From the NCBI RefSeq assembly GCF_964355755.1, contig NC_092671.1, forward strand, positions 8,259,001 to 8,323,000: 64,000 nt of DNA, given 5' to 3'. A program made the translations under genes and the position numbers. Of the stretch, positions 58,901 to 62,700 are shown piece by piece. A model generated the notes under the pieces. That model was not told where the DNA came from. It was given only the letters and a program-made list of their open reading frames with translations, and ran no database searches. The first letter of the stretch is position 1; every line of letters starts with the position of its first letter. The stretch is from Antedon mediterranea. Lineage: Eukaryota; Echinodermata; Crinoidea; Comatulida; Antedonidae.

Positions 58901-59422
58901 AGATAGCTACAATGTCAGTATAGGTAACTTATAGTAGCCCTAGTGGTCTAAGATACCGGATTGTGGATAGTCTTGATTGAATTTACTTTAAATTATTAAT
59001 TATTCCAAATTCTCATAAAAATATACACATACCCTGTAGATAAGCCATTATTGGCTATGGTAACAAATACAAGACATCAATAACAGAGAGAAAAATAGCA
59101 TAACCCTTTAAACTATGAAAACGTTTAAAGACAACATCAGAAAAATCCTAGGCCAAATCATACCCTTACGTGGCCACATTTAGGGTTACCGTAACGACAT
59201 TTGCACGGCGAGTTTAATCAGATAAACTGAGAGATTACAGGCCTGGAGCAGAAAAGACCAGTTTTGCAAAAGAAATTACATAGTAAGCTATAACGAAATA
59301 TATAGATAGTAGATATAAAATTTAAAAGTGGAAATAGTTATGCCTTAGTTTATGAGATGTGATGTAATGTGTTATTTTATACGATTTTTTATCACCGATT
59401 TTACCTGAATGGGCGCATCCAT
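3767..59422 (-). CDS. COPZ1: Coatomer subunit zeta (COPI coat), six of about seven coding exons, 3' end missing
   Basis: The product is the small zeta subunit of the COPI coat, which works with gamma-COP inside coatomer on Golgi-to-ER and intra-Golgi vesicles and has a longin/sigma-adaptin-like fold. Coding exons on the minus strand are 59422-59405, 51110-51042, 50585-50504, 24889-24742, 7669-7592 and 3857-3767. Every internal boundary is AG/GT and the phases fit. The joined frame gives 162 residues without a stop. Recognisable blocks are [69 protein letters not shown] and [10 protein letters not shown]. All match vertebrate COPZ1 in order and spacing (recalled, not searched). Human COPZ1 has 177 residues, so about 15 C-terminal codons are missing; I could not find them on the minus strand below 3767, and they probably lie beyond the window. 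COPZ1 and COPZ2 are vertebrate paralogues, so the symbol means the orthologous group. Confidence 0.95.
4255..4740. other. GC-richer complex island in intron 5
   Basis: Compared with its flanks, this segment is less A+T-biased and has few homopolymers. It begins with an inverted pair GGGGCGGT (4283-4290) and ACCGCCCC (4316-4323). A CCAAT-type ATTGG (4353-4357) lies 9 bp before TATATAAA (4366-4373). A frame open from 4490 to 4654 follows. It could be a degraded gene fragment, an unlisted mobile element or a conserved regulatory block; I cannot choose among these. Confidence 0.35.
4490..4654 (+). other. Unidentified 55-codon open segment without a start codon
   Basis: Between TGA (4487-4489) and TAA (4655-4657) the plus strand is open with varied residues, for example [20 protein letters not shown] and later [17 protein letters not shown]. 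Residue use is unlike the K/N/I/F-rich frames elsewhere. I recognise no family, and splice sites are not evident. Confidence 0.2.
7592..7669 (-). CDS. COPZ1: COPZ coding exon 5 (residues 106-131)
   Basis: The 78 bp exon follows the acceptor TTTCAG and ends GATGGAGG before the donor GTAAGT. It reads (R)[19 protein letters not shown] and then DEIVDG(G). The family motif KNVEK.AL...-.-.[12 protein letters not shown] is complete. Phase is 2 in and 2 out, consistent with exons 4 and 6. I see no in-frame defect. Confidence 0.96.
9500..9620 (+). mobile_element. tRNA-derived SINE-like sequence
   Basis: A box-A-like stretch TAGCTTGGTAGTTAACG (from 9511) is followed about 35 bp later by a B-box-like GGTTCGGAGTTCAAAC (from 9548), in the order and spacing of a Pol III internal promoter. 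A shared tail word tgacctagtgccagg follows. It does not fold as an intact tRNA gene. Confidence 0.55.
13918..13949 (+). repeat. Poly-A tract, about 32 bp
   Basis: An uninterrupted run of A, ending in gaaagaaaaaag. It may be the tail of a retroposed sequence, but no clear body is recognised on its left. Confidence 0.9.
14755..15093. mobile_element. TTAA-flanked MITE (piggyBac-type target), 339 bp
   Basis: The left end AGATGTACTGTCCTCCC and the right end GGGGGACAATATATCT are inverted. The match continues weakly inward, with gaataggcc at 14811-14819 facing ggcatattc at 15039-15047. TTAA lies on both sides (14751-14754 and 15094-15097). TTAA duplication is the hallmark of piggyBac-type insertion. 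No coding capacity is seen. Confidence 0.6.
15410..15515 (+). repeat. Fragment related to the TTAA-flanked MITE
   Basis: The words caaagtgaataact and tattatgtgacattaaaatgg (15473-15505) repeat those in the right half of the element at 15006-15040, with a 5 bp insertion between them. No inverted ends are visible. Confidence 0.55.
16441..16545. repeat. Palindromic repeat with CCAATCACA ends
   Basis: ACCAATCACACTTAAG on the left is inverted on the right as CTAGTGTGATTGGT. A fragment beginning gtcatattcaccaa lies at 8772. This looks like a small MITE, but no target duplication is clear. Confidence 0.4.
18825..19025. repeat. Interspersed repeat with 'aggaaagtgttcctttag' words
   Basis: The words guttering around ggaacctc, gtgttcccta, gtgttcctttag and gggacacttt recur within 200 bp. 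A related piece (cctttaggaaacccccattc, aggacacttct) lies at about 62328-62375. No ends can be fixed. Confidence 0.3.
21336..21372 (+). repeat. Poly-G tracts
   Basis: Two long G runs separated by tgtgggag, within otherwise A+T-rich DNA. This strand could form G-quadruplexes. A shorter G run lies at about 49556-49566. Confidence 0.9.
22468..22521. promoter_or_regulatory. Paired RFX X-box-like motifs
   Basis: GTTGCCATAACAA (22468-22480) and GTTGCCATGACAAC (22508-22521) lie 40 bp apart in direct orientation. The second matches the RFX consensus GTTRCCATGRYAAC. RFX factors often regulate ciliary genes. The setting is an intron, so an enhancer is possible. Confidence 0.4.
23297..23310 (+). promoter_or_regulatory. 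Perfect match to the CTCF core motif
   Basis: CCACTAGGGGGCGC fits CCASYAGRKGGCRS at all 14 positions and is a rare GC-rich island in intron 4. CTCF is present in most bilaterians. Binding is inference. Confidence 0.4.
24312..24353. repeat. Short perfect hairpin
   Basis: CATGGACCTATA (24312-24323) and TATAGGTCCATG (24342-24353) are exact inverses. Pairing nearly continues inward (taagttag against ctaattta), leaving a small loop. It lies 390 bp from exon 4; its role is unknown. Confidence 0.7.
24440..24535 (+). mobile_element. Possible SINE fragment
   Basis: GAGTTTAAACCC (B-box-like) at 24479-24490 is followed by tggcactaagtcagg and ttttttgttt. The 27100 copy has a similar tcagaattttttgttt tail. 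Box A is weak. Confidence 0.3.
24742..24889 (-). CDS. COPZ1: COPZ coding exon 4 (conserved core, residues 57-105)
   Basis: The 148 bp exon begins CTGAGATT after the acceptor TTCTTGAAG and ends CTCAG before the strong donor GTAAGT. It encodes [20 protein letters not shown], then [20 protein letters not shown], then YDSVSQIL. This is the centre of the longin domain: the [15 protein letters not shown] and ELxLxxVLNCLxDSxSQxLR elements known from zeta-COP and related adaptin sigma chains. It is preceded by 25.6 kb of intron and followed by 17 kb of intron. The shared codon R is completed by the first base of exon 5. Confidence 0.97.
24975..25065 (-). mobile_element. tRNA-derived SINE-like sequence next to COPZ exon 4
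   Basis: On the minus strand TGGCTTGGTGGTTGACATG (box A, about 25040-25058) is followed by GGTTCAAATTC (box B, 25013-25003). It is close in sequence to the plus-strand copy at 9500 and lies about 90 bp upstream of exon 4. Confidence 0.55.
25314..25452 (-). mobile_element. MITE family A copy, reverse orientation, left end worn
   Basis: Read on the minus strand it matches family A: it begins AGTTCTGTCTACACTATCAA at 25452, then has the gtttgacaac, cacatc and ccatatagacatgatgtcat-type internal parts. The far end, near 25314 (caaactttatgtgaaaataa), lacks the outer inverted repeat. Confidence 0.6.
25560..25605 (+). repeat. (TATG)n microsatellite after an AGAAGAGGAGGATCCC word
   Basis: Four to five TATG units follow gtagaagaggaggatccca. 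Such a word plus a short tandem tail often marks the 3' end of a retroposon. Confidence 0.5.
27095..27200 (+). mobile_element. tRNA-derived SINE-like sequence
   Basis: A tRNA-like stretch (agcatggtcactgtgcctca) precedes the B-box-like GGTTCAATACC (27137-27147), with a tail tcagaattttttgtttcaaa. It may extend to a TTGAATTGAA-type tail at about 27490-27505. Confidence 0.45.
27560..27675 (+). repeat. Tandem duplication, about 68 bp unit
   Basis: ggtttttttgtgatgcgggt ... ttcattgtctgctgtc recurs as ggtttttttgtgatgtggtt ... ttcattgtctgctgtc. Confidence 0.7.
27730..28032 (+). repeat. Diverged tandem duplication, about 170-180 bp unit
   Basis: Both halves run through gacaacc/aacaacc, then atcttgta, gcaaataaac, caagt.acc and cacagcatga (about 27840 and 28020). 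The sequence between has drifted. Confidence 0.55.
28925..29927. mobile_element. PIF/Harbinger DNA transposon, non-autonomous, 1,003 bp
   Basis: The ends are inverted repeats: the left starts GGGTATGTTCAGACCTACGG and the right, on the other strand, starts GGGCCTGTTCAGACCTACGG. Pairing continues through AGTTATG and TTTCGTA with only a few mismatches over about 35 bp. The element is flanked by TAA on both sides (28922-28924 and 29928-29930), the 3 bp TWA duplication typical of PIF/Harbinger, and its ends begin GGG as in that superfamily. Inside is a broken Myb/SANT gene on the minus strand. I see no DDE transposase, so it would depend on one encoded elsewhere. Near-perfect ends and target duplication suggest fairly recent movement. 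Confidence 0.85.
29256..29551 (-). pseudogene. Broken Myb/SANT-like (MADF-type) gene of the Harbinger element
   Basis: The first frame starts with ATG at 29551 and reads [20 protein letters not shown], then [16 protein letters not shown] and [10 protein letters not shown], before drifting to a stop at 29345. The rest of the domain is in another frame from about 29390 to 29256, recognisable by [19 protein letters not shown]. The pattern of W, then E...LI.LW, then a Q-x-K-x-LK.-YK..KD..NKSG block is that of the DNA-binding accessory protein carried next to Harbinger transposases. At least one frameshift, near codon 50, separates the parts, and no downstream region follows, so it should not be functional. 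The plus-strand 153-codon frame (29100-29561) is a shadow of this region. Confidence 0.65.
30638..31425 (+). repeat. Tandem array, four units of about 196 bp
   Basis: Units start at 30638, 30834, 31030 and 31229 with tctacyycgg/tctaccttgg, followed by tttactaattcatga. Shared internal words include catgacccttagtggagacg and ctcaatgagaaatgat. Units are almost identical; the fourth lacks 4 bp and units 3-4 share an extra 3 bp. No open frame is conserved. Confidence 0.92.
33086..33766 (+). mobile_element. Possible Helitron-like non-autonomous element
   Basis: The left end (ttaagtcgtgtgc at 33086) resembles the inverse of the right end ccacgcgactaa. Close to the right end is the hairpin AGTCGCG-TCCA-CGCGACT (33743-33760). 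The word gcatagtgataccggaccga occurs in direct orientation near both ends (33105 and 33683), followed by GACCGACAGAC runs. The interior is rich in GCGCAC/TGCGC words, unlike the flanks. A hairpin near the 3' end fits Helitron/Helentron elements, but the ends are not certain. Confidence 0.4.
34659..35310 (+). repeat. Tandem array, four units (177, 177, 118, about 177 bp)
   Basis: Units start near 34659, 34836, 35013 and 35131 with aaaaaatctttaaatttaaa. Full units include cctggcagtatttttgtaca and tggttatcgtatatagaaca. The third unit has a 59 bp internal deletion. The 86-codon open frame at 34547-34807 is made largely from the first unit. Confidence 0.92.
38750..38830 (-). mobile_element. tRNA-like/SINE fragment
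   Basis: On the minus strand GGGTGGGTTTGAGTCCCACC (38774-38755) looks like a tRNA T-arm with a perfect B box (GGTTTGAGTCC). Upstream agctaagtc could be a weak box A. The cloverleaf is incomplete, so I call it tRNA-derived rather than a tRNA gene. Confidence 0.4.
39770..39860 (+). repeat. Half copy of the MITE at 58248
   Basis: After agcttggacggaacacaagg it reads acgcaacgcaagttgaccac and tgacaagcaacagttt, close to the left half of the element at 58248-58388. It also holds a local duplication of ggacggaac.caaggacgt. Confidence 0.5.
40293..41882 (+). mobile_element. Possible Helitron/Helentron-like non-autonomous element, about 1.6 kb
   Basis: TTAGTTATCCGC at 40293-40304 is exactly inverted as GCGGATAACTAA at 41842-41853. 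Next to the latter is the hairpin CTCGTCA-AAG-TGACGAG (41854-41870), and 8 bp later CTAG (41879-41882) followed by T. A terminal hairpin plus CTAG-T is how Helitron 3' ends look. The left end also forms a hairpin (TTATCCGC/GCGGATAA). Inside are GCGCACG-rich stretches, five TGACGTCA palindromes and a diverged tandem repeat of about 357 bp. No coding region. Confidence 0.45.
42868..43540. mobile_element. DNA-transposon-like element with 28 bp inverted ends and TATAAGCCCACCC repeats
   Basis: The left end GTACCGTACTGACGCGGG and the inverted right end GTACCGTACTGATGCGGG both continue as TATAAGCCC. The word GGGTGGGCTTATACCCGAG recurs inside (about 42928, 43438 and 43493), plus an inverted copy at the left end, so it can form several hairpins. 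No target duplication is clear. Open frames of 99 and 90 codons (42773-43253) cross its border and are not convincing genes. Confidence 0.6.
43671..44048. promoter_or_regulatory. Cluster of CCAAT-box-like motifs
   Basis: ATTGGTT occurs at 43671-43677, then within ATTCTGATTGGTT at 43840-43852 (first base differs), 43931-43943 and 44036-44048, with the inverse GACCAATCAC at 43893-43902. Spacing is about 90-105 bp between the last three. Could be NF-Y-type sites or a decayed repeat. Confidence 0.25.
50007..50159 (+). mobile_element. MITE family A copy
   Basis: Starts AGCTCTGTCTAAACTATCA after TAA (50004-50006) and ends TGATAGTGTAGACAGAGC followed by A-TTA. The middle carries the family words gtgcccaaatatggtagtga and catgtccatatatggg. 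It lies about 345 bp from COPZ exon 3, in intron 3. Confidence 0.8.
50504..50585 (-). CDS. COPZ1: COPZ coding exon 3 (residues 30-56 plus one base)
   Basis: The exon starts after the acceptor TTTTTTAG, reads [20 protein letters not shown] and then NKTHRAN, and leaves one base (G) before the donor GTAAGA. That base joins CT from exon 4 to make alanine. The motif [14 protein letters not shown] is nearly invariant in metazoan zeta-COP. Phase is 0 at the left end of the reading frame and 1 at the right. Two MITE copies flank the exon closely, at about 50007-50159 and 50752-50890, without entering the coding part. Confidence 0.95.
50586..51041 (-). other. COPZ intron 2
   Basis: This 456 bp intron is the only short one in the gene. 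About 30% of it (roughly 50752-50890) is a copy of the TAA-flanked MITE. Just left of that copy, at 50675-50745, is sequence with a weak tRNA-SINE look. Confidence 0.85.
50752..50890 (+). mobile_element. MITE family A copy inside short intron 2
   Basis: Starts GCTCTGTCTACACTATCAAA after TAA and shows the family centre (atggtagtgatatgacatca, ccatatatgggcacatcaca). Its right end is decayed: it ends gtttgacagatca followed by TTA. It makes up about a third of intron 2. Confidence 0.75.
51042..51110 (-). CDS. COPZ1: COPZ coding exon 2 (residues 7-29)
   Basis: Twenty-three codons begin after the acceptor TTTTTAG and end at GCGAAG before the donor GTGGCC. The exon encodes [20 protein letters not shown] and then VAK, the first beta-strands of the longin-like fold. 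The block AIxILDNDGxRLxAK is the family's N-terminal signature. Both ends are phase 0. The donor GTGGCC is weaker than the usual GTRAGT, the least typical splice site in the gene. Intron 2, between this exon and exon 3, is only 456 bp. Confidence 0.94.
51389..51532 (+). mobile_element. MITE family A copy, 144 bp, with TAA duplication
   Basis: Runs from AGCTCTGTCTACACTATCAA to gatagtgtagacaaggct and is flanked by TAA on both sides (51386-51388 and 51533-51535). About 20 bp terminal inverted repeats and a 3 bp TAA duplication point to a Harbinger-type MITE. No coding capacity. Confidence 0.82.
51640..51705 (+). repeat. LINE/SINE-like 3' tail
   Basis: agagaagaggatggtcctat followed by ataaataaacaaagttgaat and ttgaatttgaatg resembles the short-repeat tails of CR1/L2-type LINEs. 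Similar TTGAATTGAA tails are at about 27490-27505 and, inverted, at 16277-16290. Confidence 0.35.
52796..52994 (+). repeat. Minisatellite, 19 bp unit, about 10-11 copies
   Basis: The unit is ggaggaaaggatggtatat; three copies lack one A and one has two changes. The overlapping 88- and 79-codon open frames here are products of the repeat and not genes. Confidence 0.95.
53988..54175 (+). mobile_element. MITE family A copy with internal tandem expansion, 188 bp
   Basis: Runs from AGGTCTGTCTACACTATCAA to tagtgtagacacagct with TAA on both sides (53985-53987 and 54176-54178). The internal unit tgcccaaatatggtagtga is repeated about four times in tandem (54019-54090), which explains the extra length compared with the 144 bp copy. 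Confidence 0.82.
57146..57504 (+). repeat. Two-unit tandem duplication, about 178 bp
   Basis: The first unit (57146-57323) starts attaggccctctatgg and the second (57324-57504) attaggtcctctacgg. Both contain cacggcagtc, gcaccraaaattaatatttt and end with gtcatac.aagta.agtgca. They differ at many sites, so the duplication is not very recent. Confidence 0.8.
58248..58388. mobile_element. Palindromic MITE, 141 bp
   Basis: ATGCTTGGTTCCCAC at the left is exactly inverted at the right (GTGGGAACCAAGCAT). An inner palindrome, CCAATGACAAGCGA against TCGCTTGTGATTGG, makes the whole element self-complementary. Flanks are TTA on the left and TTAG on the right; a TA or TTA duplication is possible. Confidence 0.75.
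59405..59422 (-). CDS. COPZ1: COPZ coding exon 1 (start codon, residues 1-6)
   Basis: This short first coding segment reads MDAPIQ and ends in CAG followed by the donor GTAAAA. The ATG (complement of 59420-59422) sits in the context ACCAACATGG, with A at -6 and G at +4, a reasonable Kozak setting. The phase at the donor is 0 and the next exon starts with GAAGCC, giving the junction Q-EAS. The human protein also has six residues before the corresponding glutamate, so the lengths agree although the sequence differs. A six-codon exon alone would not be convincing; the exact length, phase 0 and position upstream of exon 2 make the call. Confidence 0.85.
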
Positions 59423-59589
59423 GTTGGTTCTTGCTACGTGGAGTTGTTATTGTGCCGTTAGAGGGCGTCTTCCAAATATGAGCCTTGGGAAGAAAAACAA
59501 GAGAACATTTTCAAAAGCAAACATTAGTTCATGACATTAATATAATTTGTTTTTATCAGTTATAACTATTGTATAGTTATTATATTTTG
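59423..59589 (-). promoter_or_regulatory. Probable 5' UTR and promoter of COPZ
   Basis: These 167 bp lie between the COPZ start codon and the stop of the possible upstream exon. No TATA box is obvious close to the start. On the minus strand a CCACGTAG word (59434-59441) lies 12 bp before the ATG, and TTAGAGGGCG (plus strand, about 59458-59467) lies further upstream. CCACG/ACGTGG cores are known XBP1/ATF6-type sites in secretory-pathway promoters, but the CCAAT-N9-CCACG arrangement is not present. The true transcription start cannot be placed from sequence. Confidence 0.35.
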
Positions 59590-59797
59590 CTACAAAATTA
59601 AAAAATAATATTCTACGCTCAAGTCGGGACTATCATCGGATGTCCTTCTTTCCCAGAACGTCAAGAGATTGGAACATCCAGCAGAATCAACTGTAAAGGC
59701 ACCAACTTTTAAATCATTTAAGGGGTTCTTTATGAAAACTAACTCACTCGCACCACATCCCACCAAAGTGCTATAGTCTTCAAGTCTGAAGTTTGCA
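59590..59797 (-). CDS. Possible terminal exon of an unidentified upstream gene
   Basis: A minus-strand open segment follows a good acceptor: a long TTC-rich pyrimidine tract (59805-59824) and then CCAATTTAG. One base completes a codon, after which about 68 codons are open to a TAG at 59590-59592. The reading begins ANFRLEDYSTLVGCGASELV and includes NPLNDLKVGAFTVDSAGCSN and LLTFWERRTSDDSPDLSVEY. Composition is richer and more varied than the surrounding A+T-rich DNA, as in a real exon. I do not recognise the family. Upstream exons should lie on the minus strand above 59850, but none is clear. It could also be an alternative 5' exon of COPZ transcripts or a decayed fragment. Confidence 0.4.
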
Positions 59798-62700
59798 CTA
59801 AATTGGAAGAAGAAGAAGAAGAAAGTAATATTGAATATAAAAACCAATCCTGATGATAAGAACAGACTAACTCAGATATTAGTTCTAGCAGTGCTTACAG
59901 AGGTTAGGTTTGCTTGTCAATTTCTATCAATTTCTATCATTTTAATTTCTTTAAATGCCTTAGTTCGACCAAGAATGAATACATACATCATTTCTTCAGC
60001 AAAAATAGTTAAAATAAAGTTTATAAACAACAACAAACTAATTCAGAATTCCTGGGGCTACTACAATTTTTGTCAAATTAAAATGTATTCGTCGACATTT
60101 TAGATGGGATTTTAGTTAGGTCCATAAATGCTTATAAACTACTCAAATGTTTATTGCTATAATATTTTTAATTAATTTAATAATTTTACGACGGGAATAA
60201 ATAAATAACAAACGGGAAGGTAGTTGAAACTTATAGAGGATGTTTAGGCTGTCTTTCTAGCGACTAGGGACCACAACCACACATTTTACAGCGGATGTGT
60301 CAAGGCGTGAACCCCTCCGAATTGTACGTTTTAATGAGACGTGATTATATCGTTTACATTGCAAGCACTGTATTTTCCTGCATGGACTTCACCTCAACGG
60401 GGGTGTTCGACAAATAAAATATAACATATGTTTAGGCCAGATATTTGAGAGGAATTTCCATCATTGAGAAGGACAATTTGATGGTCAATTTGTCCGAAGC
60501 CGGTTGTTAGATAATAGGCCTAGTCGTAGAAAGGCTTCCTAACGGAAAATGACAATACAGTCATTAATAATAGACCTAATATAATATATAATATTACGGT
60601 GTTGGTTAATATCGGTAACAAAAACAACTTGAATAGACAGGGTGGGGATTGGGTTCGGCGGAGGTCGGTGTCGCAGACGAATTTAGTTCTTCTCCCCCTG
60701 TCTGTTAATGTTAGGCCTACGTGTTGTTAAGATTTTAAAACTGTTATTTTAGCACAGATTCGTCACAAAGGAACCGAAATCAATAACATAATATATGTCG
60801 ACGGTCGCGCGCTATTAAAATTAGACCCAATTAACCCTTTTTGTGACATCGGTACAAGTAAAAATATCCCGTAAGTACTGGAGATGAGAATTGTGTCTTT
60901 TTTGCATTAAATTTAAGCATTTGACCTAATTAATACGCCTATCATAACGTATAAACACTGATACTGTTAAAATCCTTTAAACACGCCAAAGTATGGGATA
61001 TGATGGAGAACGACGACATATTGGAAGTTGTGGTAGGCCTACATTAGTCAATATGCATACCACTGGCACCAAAACCATTCCGATGAGCAATAAGTAGGCT
61101 ACAGTCCGTAAGTAACTTAACATGTTGAATATAATTATTTTAGGGTAGTTTTTTGTGTGATCTAATTAATTTGTCATTCTTTAAATATTTTTTTTTAATC
61201 GAATGATTCTCGTTTTTAGAGAAAAATGTTAGGGTCTAACGTTTATGACTTAGAGTATTAAGTCAAACAAACAAAATAAAGAAATGTGCTAACCGTCACA
61301 CCCACCCATTTGTCGGTTTCTCTCCATCTTAGTATAGTAGTAGTATGGTACGGTAGTATTTATTTATTTATTTATTATTTGTTCATTCTTTAGACTGAAA
61401 TACACTTTCAATACAAATGTACTGATTTCCAAAGTGGTTCAGTAAACATATTTACAACAAAAATAAAATATAAAAGAAAAACAAAAAGTATCCACCTAGT
61501 TTATTTATATTTTAAATGTGATAAAAAAAGTTCACTGTGACTGTAAATGGTGAGAACTAGCCTTAAAAATAGCCAAAATGTGTTTAGTACAGAATATAAT
61601 TTAGGATATATAAATTTGATAAAACTGGGTGAGAAAATAGAGTACTTAATCAGGACCCCCACGCCCATGACGTAAGTTTACACGTCACAAACTTTATAAT
61701 TGCCGTTAAGGCCACGCCTAACTGAAGATACAGTCCATCTGTGCCAGAGAGAAAGATTAGAGTTTAACAATAACTTACCGACGTTTATTTAATTTGATTT
61801 AAACTTTAAAACTTCAATAGTCGAATAATGAAGGCAAAATAAGGAATTTAGGAAAAGATGGTATGGGCTCAGCGAAAGTGTGAAAACTTGATCGAATTAA
61901 TTAAGACAAATCAAAGAGCTTAGGAAATTGCGGATTGTCCGTCTAGTCGTCGTTGAGCGATAAGGTCTTTCATAAAAGCGGTAACATTTTAAATAGTGAT
62001 AGATTGTAACATTTTGGGCGGGAAAATAGGTCTTGACCGACATCATTGACCTAGATCGATAACAAGACAGACATCGAAACCAAAACACTTTTTACCAAAG
62101 CTTAAATAATAAGGCTATGTGTGACGTAATTTTGAAGAAATAGAGTAAGGGTGGGAACTGAAAGAAAGAAAAAGAAAGAAAAGAAAACCAATCACCCATG
62201 ATCATGGATTCTTTCCTGGTCACATCGATTGACTTGCCCTGTTATGTAAATTAACATTCTCCTTTTTTATAGGAAATAATGTCAATTTTATACACAACAT
62301 TATTGAATAGAAGTGCAATAGAACACGTCCTTTAGGAAACCCCCATTCAGATATTCAGAGGAGGACACTTCTATTAAGAAGGCGAATGATCAATTGTTTT
62401 AACATTATGACTAAATACGGTACCCCTATTTACGTAATATTAATAATATGATTTAAATGATGAAAACAATTAATTATTATTACAGTAAAAATAATGAAAC
62501 GGAGACAGTAAAAATCACAATATGTCACATTTCAACCAAGGTTGTTAGATCGCCTTGTTTCAACACATAAGAAAATAATTATGTAAATCCATAGATGTGA
62601 AACGAATTCTAAGAACAAGATCAAAATAGTCTAATTATGGAAAAGAATTTTACCAGTAAAGAAAAAAAATAATATGTAAATGTTAATATACGCTAATAAA

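Larger units (their letters stand above)
51111..59404 (-). other. COPZ intron 1
   Basis: This 8,294 bp intron separates the six-codon first coding exon from exon 2. Listed contents are MITE copies at 51389-51532 and 53988-54175, a minisatellite (52796-52994), a two-unit tandem duplication (57146-57504) and a short palindromic MITE (58248-58388). 54260-57140 holds nothing I recognise beyond A+T-rich sequence and one 108-codon open frame at 55050-55376 that I do not accept as a gene. Confidence 0.8.
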
